A stretch of DNA of 64,000 nt, taken from assembly GCA_963662155.1 (NCBI GenBank), contig OY759274.1, forward strand, positions 44,027,386-44,091,385, written 5' to 3'. Positions 50,575 to 62,053 of this stretch are shown piece by piece. The position numbers and the translations under genes are program-made. Origin of the DNA: Lamellibrachia columna. Taxonomy: Eukaryota; Annelida; Polychaeta; Sabellida; Siboglinidae. How positions within the stretch are numbered: position 1 is the stretch's first letter; each line of letters begins with the position of its first letter. Below the pieces are notes generated by a model that was not told the DNA's origin, did not search any database, and was given only the letters and a program-made list of their open reading frames with translations.

Positions 50575-51494
50575 TTAATTTGATGGCAGTGGACACACGC
50601 TGACTGCTCTCGTATCAACACACCACTGTATACGACCCATCATCCGACAGGTAGAAAAGCAAAACATTAGTAAATAAATCTAAATAACTGCCTTTGAGGT
50701 TTTTTAAGTACATCGAAAAAACAAATTGGTAGATCAGAAACGTATAAATACAGAGAGAGGTGGTGGAGTGACGGTTACGCCAGCTGGAGAGTGGCTTACA
50801 CACGTCCATGTAGCAAAAGGGGTGAAATCACATTTGATTTTTAAATTGGTTGCTATCATAACGTTTCTTAGAATTCCTTCAAAATATGTCCTACGATTAG
50901 ATTTTTTCAACATTTCACAACACAATGACGCTCCATTAACACACACGCTGTGTAAAAACCACATGGCTTTCAGCAAAAAAACACCAAAAGCATATAAATT
51001 TCGGCCAAGCTCGGTGAATTATTTAGAACTGTTGGTACGTTACTATCGAATGAAAGGTGTAATGAAGTAGTAGAAAATGATAACTTTACCATGTGAACGC
51101 TTTTGTTGGCCATAAATCACATTTACGATCCGTCCGCCATTACCCACACAAAGAGTCCCTAGTTTAGTGACACATGCGCTTGATGAGTTGATAGATCAGA
51201 GGCCACTGGTGCAAGGAGGCGAAGGAACGTAGAAAGAGGCGCTTGGGAGGAGATACTGCCAGACTGCACCTAAAGGTAGCGTATTAATATTGAGATCATC
51301 TCAGCCAAGCCATCTGTGGTCAGACCACAGTGCACAATTGCACTGGCTACCATGCTAACGGTTTGTCTGGTTATAAGGAAACTGGACCTTCAAAAATTTT
51401 GGAAAATGTTCACATCCATTATCTCACTGACATGCTGACCAAGTTTGGGCAAATTCACATCCAGCTGTTTAAACGCCCCCACGTGCGATGCACG

Positions 51495-52388
51495 TCAATG
51501 TTTACATACATAATTGACAATAAGAGTATTCATAGGGTATATAGCAGTAAGTTGTTTTGAGGTATGATCGACTATAAGCTTAATTGGAAGGAACATGTTA
51601 GCTTGATAAAAGCCACAGTATCAACAATTATTGCCGTTATGTGCAGAGCTAGATACGTACTTGACAAGAAATCTCTGTTCATATTATACTGTGCACTAGT
51701 TCTCCCATATATGTCATACTGCTCTGAAGTATGAGGCAGCATATATAAAACAATTGTTAGCACTGATTTTGTATTACAGAAGTAAGAAATCAGGCTAATT
51801 TAGAATGAAACTTGTTATGTCATACTAATAGATTATTTTGTGATTTGGGAATACTTACACTTCCAAACATAATAAAATTGAGAATAAGTTGTTGCCACAT
51901 AACCTTCAACGATTCTTTGCTACTAAATATGATTCAATGCATGAGATACGTCAAAGTAAAACAATGAAATACGAATATGCTAGAACAACATTAAAATATA
52001 TGTATATATGTATATGGGGTTTAATTGTGGAACTCTTACGGCGAAAATATAACAAGTGCAGCTACAGTTCAAATACTAAAAACAGACTTAAGTGCAAACA
52101 GGTAATTGGAAAAGGATGTATATAATTGTGTATAAATGTAAGGAAAATATTAATGAAATTTAACCTTGTTTTCTAAAGATTTACTTCCATATAGTTAACA
52201 ATGTTTATTATATTACTAAAAGTTGTGATTTTATTGTGGGAATGTGATCAATCAGTATTGTACTTCAATTTTCTCCCATTCTATTTGTAAATGTGTTATG
52301 TTATTGAATATCGTATATCGTATATTGTAGTTTCTTTGCTTGTATTTGTTTCACTTGGAAATAAATAATTTAATTCAATTGAACAGGA
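51495..52388 (+). mobile_element. L2-like LINE remnant, sister of 2,420-3,482
   Basis: Same fragments: IDNKSIHRVYSSK, WKEHVSLIKA-like, RARYVLDKKS and LYCALVLPYMSYCSE, with further deletions near 51,790-51,890. Ends near 52,388 in an AATTTAATTCAATTGAA tail. Confidence 0.7.
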
Positions 52389-53149
52389 TAGAACAAAATC
52401 CCTATCAATCCCTCCGCATGCTAAACTCTAAAAAAATGCACTATTAGTAAATAGCTTCTACAAACAAACTTGTATAGATGCTCAATTGCACTGTTGTCAC
52501 GTCATATGCATTTCTTATTTTCACATGTCATGATTTAATACACCCAACATTCGTGTGAAACAATCAACAGTAAGTTGAACTATGGTCTGACCTCATTAAA
52601 GAAGCTCGTGGGTGTCTGCGCCTGCGAAGATATGTTGTCAGACTGCCCCCAAAGTTAGCGTATAAATAGAGAGACATAGATGGAGAGTGGCTCACACCCA
52701 ATGCGGCCACAATTCGGCTATTGTTTCCTTCTTTGTCCGCCAGGAAAATAAACATTATAGTAAAAAATCTAAATAACTACCTTTGTGTGTTTTTTAATAC
52801 ATCGCCAGTTGATAGAACAGAGTCCACTGGTGCAAGGAGGCGAAGGAACGTAGAAAGAGGCACGTGGGTGTCTACGCCTGGCCTGGGAGGAGATGCCGCC
52901 AAACCGTCCCCAAAGTTAGGGTATTAATATAGTGATACAGTACATTATACGATATATCTGTAAACAAATGACAGCCGGCCGTCAAATTAATCAGATGTAG
53001 GTAAGTATTTAATGTGGTCACGCAGAAGTTCCCTATTTATAATTTGTATTGTAGACAGCGCCGCTATGTAGAAGTGGCATAAACACTCTTATATGTATGT
53101 TTCGAAACACTCTTATATCTGTATCGAAACACGAGGCCGAGATCACTAT

Positions 53150-53312
53150 AACCACTCAGGCCTAACTGTTTGTTCTTCAGTGTTCTTTAAATTAGTTGTG
53201 AATTCCGTGTTTACGTTTACTGATCTTACGTCTCTCTTGCTTCGACGTTTACTGATCCAATGTCTCTCTTGCTTCGACGCTTCGTCTAACAGGACTTCGT
53301 CGCAGCTGGCAC

Positions 53313-53343
<31 letters not shown>

Positions 53344-53490
53344 TTATTGCTGCTGTTGCTGCTGATGATGAAGATAACTATACAACGTCTGCTGCCAGCA
53401 TTTGTGTCCCAGGATAGACGGCGAAGAGCAGAACTCTGGGCTTCACTGAACGTAGTCGCCGAGAGGCGACGCAGCAAATAACTGGATTAT
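53150..53490 (-). pseudogene. Receptor (GPCR) N-terminal pseudogene, sister of 4,470-4,985
   Basis: Same loss of the start codon (AAG), same damaged signal-peptide join, and a CTG/TTG tract at 53,311-53,365. It lacks the 17-bp minisatellite; two diverged copies of the seed remain at 53,220-53,282. Downstream receptor sequence is absent. Confidence 0.85.
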
Positions 53491-54239
53491 TCCCTTACGC
53501 CGTTAATAACGCTGTGTGTGGTAGACACCGGATGTGTTGCTGAATAACCGATGATTAAAATTGCAGCGGAAATAATTACAATGATGTCCTCTTTGATGTG
53601 ACAATGTAATCTGTAACCCATATCAGAACAGAACCGCAGGTGCCCCGTGCAACGAAGTTCTCTTCATCGGTTTATCCATCAACAACTCCTCGATGTAAGA
53701 GGTATCTAAACATTACGACTAGTAGTAATTCCTTGATGTGAGATGTATCTAAACATTACGACCAGTAATATGACGACTACGAATCTGTCAGTTAGGTAGA
53801 TATCATAGTTGAAGATGCTGAATGTGCAGCTTGGATTTGCGCGACGAACCCCATTATGTATCTGTTCAGTTTAGTCAGGCATAATATATGTGCTATTATT
53901 AATAGCACTGGTAAATTGTCTGTGTAATATATCTGGGACAGATCTCGGTTATAGACAGTGGGGGAGGGGGTTCAAATGTTAGGGTTCACAAAATATTGAA
54001 TCAATTCCATCATCGATTTCCCACACAACGACAGTTCAGTACATATATAGTTTTCCCGCTAAAATGTCAAACATGTAAACTAAGTCAAAAACGGAAAGTT
54101 GTATTATGGTATAATTCATTATTTAATTTTTTTTATTATCAACACACAAAACCAATAAGGCCTAATGTATTTTATCTTTGAATATTTTATATATGAATGA
54201 CCACCTTTTACGTGTCCATCACCGCTTTTAAATATATAG
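53491..54239. other. 5' flank of the pseudogene, then spacer
   Basis: Up to 53,966 it matches 4,985-5,447. After that no feature is recognised; the region is AT-rich. Confidence 0.5.
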
Positions 54240-54795
54240 GTTCGCAGATTGGTAGGCGTGTACTCACTTCACACTGAAATAAAGGAGAAATACTGATAAA
54301 AAATCGTTATCCACATAATATTCCTTCCTTGTAATGTTATTGAGTCATTGAAAGCATTCAGAGCAAGGAAAAGAAGTTACCAATGAATCTAACGCTAACC
54401 ACGATTCCAAACTTAATTTCGTACGTTTTAGTACTCTTTTCTATGGATAAAACTATTACAGTCTGTTGTTTGACGTAGTAAGAACCGTGGCACTACAGCG
54501 ACGTTTATGATTAGCTAATATATTAGGTAAGAGATGTTGGGCAACTTGTAGTTTCACTTACTCGCCGCCCCGTATAAATCAATCCCATAACTAATATGGG
54601 GAAATACGTAGGCATAATATAATTACCCTACCATATTTGCGCTTATGAACGAGGCGATATGATTAAATACACCGGATAACATAGATAACTTCATACGAAG
54701 TTCCTTAATATGTTCAGACCGTGATAGTTTACAGTCCAGATATATGCCATGATATTTGGTTGATTTAAACAATCCAATTTGTTTAGCAATGTAGG
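54240..54795 (-). mobile_element. LINE remnant, C-terminal RT region
   Basis: Minus-strand translation near 54,790-54,400 reads KQIGLFKSTKYHGIYLD, LSRSEHIKELRMKLSMLSGV and FPHISYGIDLYGAASK, a typical post-catalytic LINE segment. Cut on the right at 54,785 by the start of inverted arm 2. Confidence 0.65.
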
Positions 54796-55044
54796 TGTTC
54801 ACAGCTTTTATACATTATTTTCACATTGTTAAGTTAATTTTCAAAGGGAACTAATTCCCCGGATTCTTGCATAACAAACAATTGTGAATGGAATATGTTA
54901 TTGACTGGAATACGAAATAGCGAATGGCATTCTACTTGATTAAATGATACACACACGTACGCACTCACGTACACGCGCACTAACATCCACATTTAAATTA
55001 ATCGTGCAATATTTATTAATTGCTCAAACAGAGATGTGTCATAA

Positions 55045-55215
55045 CAATTTAACAGGATTCAACAAGATTGTCACTCAAGGCAAAACACCTAGATGGCCAG
55101 TGGACAAGGAAGCCATTGGCTTATCGAGAGTCCAAACAAATTTCATCTATGTGTAACCCGCCCTTCTGAGATATTTGTTAATTCTGTTTGACGCTGCTAG
55201 CTTTTACAGTTCTGT
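55045..55215 (-). mobile_element. CR1 3' terminus
   Basis: Inverted counterpart of 29,525-29,690, with an AATTTAACAGGATTCAACAA-type tail at its left edge. Confidence 0.7.
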
Positions 55216-55399
55216 TAATAAATAAGCACAGTAGGCTTCATGTAACATAAAACACGTTAGCCCAAAACCAACGTGGACTCCAGACGGGCAACCATAAAGC
55301 GGAAAACATATCAATAGAAATGTGTTTTTTTTCACTCGAGAGAGAGAGAGCGAGAGAGAGAGAGAGTGAGAGAGAGAGAAAGAGAGAGAGAGAGAATCA

Positions 55400-55590
55400 T
55401 TACAGTGAACATAATTGTCTACGGATTGTGTATTAAAATATTTACAAACGAGATTAACACATATATCAGGAGGCCGGGTTACACGTAGATGAACATTGTT
55501 GGACTCTCGATAAGCCAATGGCTTCCTTGTCCACTTGCCATCTGGCGCTTGGCTTCGATGGCAAATCTTAAATCTTGTTAAATTCTGTAA
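55400..55590 (+). mobile_element. CR1 3' terminus
   Basis: Contains ACACATATATCAGGAGG, GTAGATGAACATTGTTGGAC and the CAAATCTTAAATCTTGTTAA tail. Its arm 1 counterpart (29,055-29,192) has lost this 3' end. A GA tract (55,337-55,396) precedes it. Confidence 0.75.
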
Positions 55591-56756
55591 GTGCAGATGA
55601 AATCATGGAAATATGCCTAAAGATGTATTATTGGAGACATGTTATACTTTTCAAATATAATTTGCCTGTGAGAATATTAGCTTCAAAATAAGTGTAGTAA
55701 AGCAATATATAATTTAATTAAATACCTCTATCCACTGTGTTATACAGGGAACAGTACAACTCGATGAGGTCTCAATCAGATGGCTCTGAGAACATTTTAC
55801 AAGAAAATCCGAGTAGCCGAGTGTTTGACAAAATGTAATCGTTGGAGAGTCAATAGCAGAGCCTTCCCCATTAGCCATACAAAGACAGTCCTAGTTTATA
55901 CTAGTACACAAGTGGCACGGCTGTGGACAGTGCAGGCAATATATTATGCATAATACACTATATCACAACGATTAATCGCTAAAACTATATGACACATACA
56001 CTAGTTAAATTCAAGAGACAAAGCAACTTTTCGGTTTAAAGGGACTATAGCATCACAACAACGACATATACAATGGACATTACAAAAGTCGTTGTAGCAC
56101 CTTAAAATGTCAAACATGAGCTGAGGTGGATGTGAACAAGAACACATGTCACCGGTATGTTCTGCATAGATTTGTAGAAGTGCAATCAATATGTTGTATT
56201 GACTAAGCCTGATTTGTTTTTCGGAAACTAGGTTTGTCCTTATATAAATGTTAAATATGTGAAACACTGCCTATAGACAGTGTGTTCTGTATAGTCATGA
56301 TAGGCTGGGTTGGCTTCACTGACACAAGCTTCTTCACGCTTACTGCATACAAATTGGTTTTCTTCTTACTGTATATCCTCTTGTACCTACAAAGCAGACA
56401 TAATTTAACTTGTATCACGGCTCTAGCATGAATAATGGTTTTACAGGTAAATGTGAGGCCACGTTCTTTCAACAGTCAATGCTATATAAGGTGGTCCTCC
56501 TGATCAAAATTAACTGGCATTATAATGTAAACTGACTAGTTTCTGCTAGATAAAATTGTTTATGGATGTATTATCATGATATAATTTATATATATTTTTT
56601 TCAACCAATGTATCTTTTTACATTATTCACAGGTGATACTTTCATTTTCTTTACAAGTAATTTACACCACATTTTCAGTTTATGCTGTACCTGTAATTCT
56701 TAAGTGCATGTTGCTATTGTTTAGTCACTAGTCACTTGTATCGCAACAGAACATTT
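55591..56756. other. Segment mostly present only in arm 2
   Basis: About 1.15 kb (55,440-56,575) has no counterpart in arm 1. Minus-strand open frames at 56,001-56,267 and 56,251-56,472 overlap but show no recognised domain. Confidence 0.5.
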
Positions 56757-56781
56757 AACACACACACACGCGCGCGCGCGC

Positions 56782-56814
<33 letters not shown>

Positions 56815-56815
56815 T
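56757..56815. repeat. (CA)n(CG)n(GCAC)n microsatellite
   Basis: Alternating purine-pyrimidine run, longer than its arm 1 counterpart (28,827-28,851). Confidence 0.95.
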
Positions 56816-57759
56816 GTTGATCTTTCATCAGCGAGAATATGCACTTAATATGAGGACATGTCTAATGTATTACATTGTCTAATTACACTTACCACAGCAT
56901 CACTGACATGGACATATTAATTCGTACAGCATAAGATGGCGGTACCCTATTTCTCTGAGTTTGTATTATACATTATGTATATAAGATTAAGGCCTGAAAG
57001 ACAGGAAAAGTGGGGTTAATTTAAGGATTACAACAGAAAAATCAGGATAGTTCGATTATAAAACTCCATACAAGCACAAGCCCGACTTACACTTCCTGAT
57101 CCCGTCCTTCGCGCAAATTGAATGCAAATCCACTAACCAACAAATGGGTTCTACTATACTAACCCAGACAGATAGTGCTAGTGACAAGAGGCAGCTCATA
57201 AGCAAATGCCAGAAAACCAACACCTGTTTGTCGTAGTACATTAGCAACATTAGTGTTACTATTTGATTACTGTCACCAGAAGCAGTGCGAGCTAGGTACG
57301 CAAGTTGCCAACTAGCAATTAAGTTGGACTATAGTATATATTAGTTTACACTTACGTTGGTTGTAACAACTGAGAGCTGTACCCACCTGACAGCTGTGGT
57401 CGCTGATGCTCGATAAAGCTGAGGCTGCCAATGCAGATTGAGGAATTTGTGATGGCTGCATTGGTGCCAAGCTGATAGGATGCTTCGTGTTGAAACTGTC
57501 AAATGCAAGCAGGCCCTCAAATGTGGAACGACTTGCCCTAATGTGTTAACTTGGCGGTAAACGTAAGAATATTTCGAAAATAACTAAAAACGCTTATTTC
57601 ATGGTCACTGGCACTGCCTGCCATGATATAAACACTATTTTGGAGAGTCCACTTCGCAGTAATCCCACGTCACACATATTGTTAAATCCAGCCTCCCACC
57701 GCTAGTAGGACCAACATCACACCTAGTTGGTGATATCCTACTCTTACTTCTGTATTGGT
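56816..57759. other. Arm 2 non-coding stretch
   Basis: Reverse match of 27,881-28,820. It holds a single unit of the 25-bp repeat near 57,390-57,415. No gene recognised. Confidence 0.5.
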
Positions 57760-58890
57760 TTATTTTCGTGTAATGAATTCCTATAATCTACCGGAGGCAT
57801 TTCTTCTCAAATGAGTTCAATTTATTTTATTGCTCGAGTGTACCCCCGCTTTCTGATCCATATGTCAGCATTGAGATAACGTCTTTCTGGTCCATATGTC
57901 AGCACTGAGATAACATCTTCATTTTATAAGCGAAGGATTGTTGTTGAATGTGTAGAATAAATCTGCAGCTTTGGCAAATATGGTTATTATCACCACCCTA
58001 AGGTTGCATGCTAGGTCGACTGCATAGTCCAAGTCCTCTAATACCTTGTTGTCAACCCATGATGGACCAGATGATATTCCAGAAGTACACAGTCTGTCGT
58101 TATTCTAAACAGTCAATTGTTTATACGAACTGTGCATTGTCATTGTAAAAATATTCAAAAGCTTGAATATGATTCCATTGTGTGGGGAATTTCTTCTTCC
58201 ATGATATTGTTGAAACTGTCAGTCAGTCGTCCCTTTGTACTAGTACTTAAGGCTATCGCTTTTCGTCCACGATTCAGCGCGTCGTCAGATGGTTTGTTGT
58301 AGTTTAGGCTTTCAATGGTCTTTTTAATTTCTTGTTTTGTTATTGTGCCTATAATGATGTTATGTCAAGTGTATTTTGGACATCACCTTGAAATGTAGGT
58401 GTTGCTATAGGCTGTGATATATTCAGGGTCTCTTCAAAATGCTGCCCGACGTTTTGATTGTTCCTCTTCTGGTGTAGGTATTCTCCGGTCTTTTCCATTG
58501 GTGGGTGCAGTTGATTTCACTGAACCTCCACATATGTTATATGTGATTTGATATACTGTTGTTGGTTCTCCAACTCTACGGCCAGACGATGTTAGTTTCT
58601 CGGAGTATTCTAACTTGTCTTGTCTTACTGATGTCCTTACCACTTCGTCAATAATTATATATTCTTCCTTTGCTCTATAATAAATCGCTGCAGTTAACAA
58701 TTTCCGCTTGCATGGCTATTCTTATAGCCTTGACTTGGTTCCATTTTTCTTCCTTTATCGATTCCCACAAGTTAGTGTATCCAACTGTTTGTACCATTTT
58801 CCATATCCTCACCATTTCTACAGTGTATTCGGGTTGATTTGTGCCTGTTGTTTGGCAACGTGTCCTTATTAGCTTCATCTTCATCCGGGC
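57760..58890 (-). mobile_element. Decayed LINE remnant, linker and RT pieces
   Basis: Minus strand: LWESIKEEKWNQVKAIRIAM, YYRAKEEYIIIDEVVRTSVR and ICGGSVKSTAPTNGKDRR, followed leftward by KQEIKKTI-like and IIGIHYTK-like pieces. The fullest of the three copies of this remnant; the GGSVKSTAP block is typical of the linker in lophotrochozoan LINEs. Confidence 0.65.
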
Positions 58891-59640
58891 GATGCATAGT
58901 TTATGGACACTTCATACGTCAGCTAACCTATAGAAGCATGCATCTTGTATGGACGAGCTGAACTTTGAACTTAGGCATATCAGGTGAATGTGGTTTTTAA
59001 ATTAATCATCTGCAGATAACCACTTTAGTTTGTATATATTTTTTTGTGTGGAATGTAAAATATTCTCGATGACCAGTATTGATTTTGAAATTCAATAAGT
59101 CTATCGCCATTTTGATTGATGTTCTCTAAATACGTGCGTTGTCACTTCCTACTGTATTCATCCGTCATCTGGAAAAAACAGCTTTATTTTGTGTGGAATG
59201 AGAATTTTCGCGACGACCAGTCTTGAGTCTCTCTCCATTTTGATTGATGATGATGTTCTCCCAATACCTGTGTTGTCACTTCCTACTTTGTCATAAAACT
59301 CGTTCATCACAGCAAAATGTAATGTTTTTTTACCTTGTTGGTGATGTCGATCAGAGAGTCATAACACTTATAATTGTCGTCGCAACCATCGTTGTGCATG
59401 CCTACATATTACCGTCACGAATATTGTATGAAAATGTATATTAACTTGTAGGTTCCAACCTCATCTATGCTTTCTCGGCTTGCGTTAACAATATGATTGC
59501 TACGCCTTCTCAGTGACGATCATAAAGATCGATAAGAAGTCCATGAAGAACTTCATAATTTAAAATAATTGCTACGTCAACGAGTTGTTAAAGGGAGTGC
59601 AGATAAGGTAAGATGCGTTATACACAACGCATTATTTTCT
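58891..59640. other. 5' flank of receptor B
   Basis: Reverse match of 23,900-24,545. No additional gene recognised. Confidence 0.5.
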
Positions 59641-59686
59641 CGAATATGTTGAACGTAGTGATCTGGCGAGATCACACACGCGATAA

Positions 59687-59695
59687 TTTTATAAC
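59687..59695 (+). promoter_or_regulatory. TATA-like box, receptor B
   Basis: TTTTATAAC about 130 bases before the ATG, in the same conserved block as in receptor A. Confidence 0.45.
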
Positions 59696-59821
59696 CTAGT
59701 GATTTGCGATGCTCTATCGCGGTAATTATTTTGTCTTTGCGCGACCACCACGGCGTTACTGACGGTGACAGGGGAGATTACAGTCATTCGATGCGCCGGT
59801 TCCCGGCGACTACGTACGGTG

Positions 59822-61501
59822 ATGTCGCGGGTTCTGCTCTTCGCTGTCTTGTTCCTGTCTGCCCAGTGGCATTACAGCTGGCAGCAGACGTTGTATCAAA
59901 TAAAGCAGCAGCACACGTTGTATCAAACACAGCAACAACAACAGCAGCGGGAACAGCAGAGGCAACAACAACCGCAGCAGCGTGCCAGCTACGATGATGT
60001 CCTGTTAGATACATCGACGACAGACCGTTGGCATCGTCGACGCAAGAGATACATAGGATCAGTTAAAGTTAACACTCCGGATTATTATACTACATTTCCG
60101 TCTAACTACGGCACGTCGACAGGAGACATAAAGACGACAAATAAACAGGTAACAACTGATTTGACAACCAATTTAAAGAACACTGAAGAACTCTCAACTT
60201 GGCGGGATTGGACGCGACTATCAAATCTGTTGATCGATGTTTCCGTGAAAGTCACCGCAAGCAGTATTCGAACGACTCTTGACAGCGGATATACCACAGT
60301 GGATACAGCAACGGATGCTGCCGTAAAATGGCTAAATGTCAGTGATACTGGATATGGTACAGGGAAAGATTCACACGAACCAACTGCCGGCTGCAGAGAA
60401 AATCCAGACACATCTGAAGCGAGCTTCACACACGAACGGGACAAGCAAATCATAACAACGGCAACGACACACAAAACGCATCTAACTGCACATTCCGACT
60501 ATATGTCCTACACAATCGCCAGTGCTATCAGCAAATACGTGCAGCCCGTAACTGCGGTAGTGGGCGTGGGTGGAAACACCATCTCAATGCTAGTGATGTT
60601 TCAACGCGACAATAGACAAACGTCGTTCTGCATGTATCTGGGTATTCTCGCCGTATCTGACACGTTGGCATTGTGCACTGCCACATCATACTGGCTGGTC
60701 CGATTGCTATCTTCGTCGCCAATACAGGACATCGATTGCCAAATCCATGGCTGGTTGATGAACGCGTTACAAATGAACGGATTCTTTCTTATCATCAGCT
60801 TAACGTACGACCGCCTCATCGCTGTGCGATTCCCACTGAAAGCTGTTGCTTGGTGCAGTGCAAGACGCGCCAAATTCGTCAGCGGGGTTATATTCGTGGT
60901 CGCGTGGCTAGCAAACGTCCCGTTCTTCGTCTATAACCACGTGAAAAGTGGCAATATATGTGCAATGGGAACGACTGGAAGCGTCATGTCCATTGTGTAT
61001 CCTTGGATTTCGGTCTTTGTAGGCCTCGTAGTTCCGTTTGTGTCGCTTATCTCAATGAATGTCGTCATCATGATGGCCATTCGCAGGCGACGGCGAAACC
61101 GTGGTAACTACGCCCCCGAGAGACGACGCGATACGACTAACCTGATGGAGATGGGCGAGACCCAAAGTTCCAGCCAAGACGCTCAGCAGAACCAGCCGAG
61201 CGGCAACAGACAGCTGGGTCCTATGACATCGAGAGATCGCAATGCGATTGTGACTCTTTTCCTCGTCTCGTTCACCTTCCTGTTGTTTGTTACACCACAC
61301 TTCGTACACATAGCGACCTTCTCGATGACAAAACTGACGTCAGAGCCATCTCAACACGCTTATTATACACTCTTCTTTCAAGTCAGCCGGAAGCTCTACT
61401 ATGCGTACAACGCTTGTAACTTCTTCCTTTATTGTTTGAGCGGCACCAAGTTTCGCAGTGATGTCGTCAGGTTATTCCGCCACAAAGCTTCTACTGGGTG
61501 A
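59822..61501 (+). CDS. Rhodopsin-class GPCR, copy B (559 aa, intronless)
   Basis: Paralogue of copy A, with the same layout and about a dozen differences over the seven-helix part. Signal peptide 1-20; glutamine-rich stretch 21-53 with Arg, Glu and Pro interruptions; basic site RRRKR (72-76) before YIGSV; Ser/Thr-rich ectodomain to about 226; then seven helices with GN (TM1), LAVSD (TM2), the loop cysteines, DRL (330-332), the TM5 and TM6 prolines, and NFFLY in TM7. The frame is open 19 codons upstream, to an ATG at 59,765, but receptor A has a stop there, so the shared ATG at 59,822 is preferred. Expected in the plasma membrane, coupling to an unknown G protein. A TATA-like box and AATAAA flank it. 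Ligand unknown. Confidence 0.93.
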   Translation: MSRVLLFAVLFLSAQWHYSWQQTLYQIKQQHTLYQTQQQQQQREQQRQQQPQQRASYDDVLLDTSTTDRWHRRRKRYIGSVKVNTPDYYTTFPSNYGTSTGDIKTTNKQVTTDLTTNLKNTEELSTWRDWTRLSNLLIDVSVKVTASSIRTTLDSGYTTVDTATDAAVKWLNVSDTGYGTGKDSHEPTAGCRENPDTSEASFTHERDKQIITTATTHKTHLTAHSDYMSYTIASAISKYVQPVTAVVGVGGNTISMLVMFQRDNRQTSFCMYLGILAVSDTLALCTATSYWLVRLLSSSPIQDIDCQIHGWLMNALQMNGFFLIISLTYDRLIAVRFPLKAVAWCSARRAKFVSGVIFVVAWLANVPFFVYNHVKSGNICAMGTTGSVMSIVYPWISVFVGLVVPFVSLISMNVVIMMAIRRRRRNRGNYAPERRRDTTNLMEMGETQSSSQDAQQNQPSGNRQLGPMTSRDRNAIVTLFLVSFTFLLFVTPHFVHIATFSMTKLTSEPSQHAYYTLFFQVSRKLYYAYNACNFFLYCLSGTKFRSDVVRLFRHKASTG

Positions 61502-61648
61502 GCAGTTAATGTTTATGTACGCGGCATGCTTTAACTTTCGTTTTCCACAGCATCCGTAAAATGATACAAAGACTAAATAACAATTCGAATGTGTACTTCA
61601 TATGACGTGTATTTTCAATTTACTGAGAAACATTGTCATGTTCAATTT

Positions 61649-61654
61649 AATAAA
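61649..61654 (+). promoter_or_regulatory. Polyadenylation signal candidate, receptor B
   Basis: AATAAA 148 bases after the stop codon, kept in receptor A. Confidence 0.6.
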
Positions 61655-61723
61655 TACATTAACCAATGTGTGTCAATTTGTTGTTATAAGACAACTTTCT
61701 ATCAATCATAACTTTACTAATAC

Positions 61724-62053
61724 ATGTACGTTACTACGAACTCCTGTTGTACGGAAATGTCAGATGAAGGAACCGAAAGACCAGGCTCGCATTCATCACT
61801 TGAAAGGATTTTGTTTGCAGCAAAATACATTATTCGAGCAATCATCATTATCTTCACGCAATGTGTCTTCCTAATTGCGTGGTCTGGGTCTGTAATCAAT
61901 AGTCATCATCACGAAATTAGATGCATCAGATACGTAAAATGCAAAGACACTGAGATAAATAGAAAGCTGCCGAGGAGGGCAAATCAACAGCTTAACAGAC
62001 CATCCTCCCAGCAAGGGGCTTCTGACAGTGTCCCTGGCAGATCGACCTGTTGA
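61724..62053 (+). CDS. Unrecognised small ORF, second copy (109 aa)
   Basis: Same frame as 31,082-31,390 from EMSDEGTERPG onward, with one predicted membrane stretch. Its first ten codons come from the receptor B 3' flank across the duplication junction, so the start differs between copies. This argues for a chance or passenger frame. Confidence 0.2.
   Translation: MYVTTNSCCTEMSDEGTERPGSHSSLERILFAAKYIIRAIIIIFTQCVFLIAWSGSVINSHHHEIRCIRYVKCKDTEINRKLPRRANQQLNRPSSQQGASDSVPGRSTC

Larger units (their letters stand above)
49050..53966. repeat. Direct segmental duplication, copy 2
   Basis: Partner of 935-5,447. It includes a piggyBac-like insertion (49,528-50,574) absent from copy 1, and a 50,888-51,110 block whose counterpart in copy 1 is displaced to about 1,370-1,600. 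Confidence 0.85.
54785..61752. repeat. Inverted duplication, arm 2
   Basis: Partner of 21,804-29,962, in opposite orientation, with receptor B. At 61,752 the match to arm 1 ends and a direct match to 31,089 begins at once, so this junction joins two different duplicated segments. Confidence 0.9.

Noticed and set aside
59765..59821. Upstream ATG that would extend receptor B by 19 residues
   Set aside because: Receptor A has a stop in the same stretch, and the extension would place a hydrophilic leader before the signal peptide.
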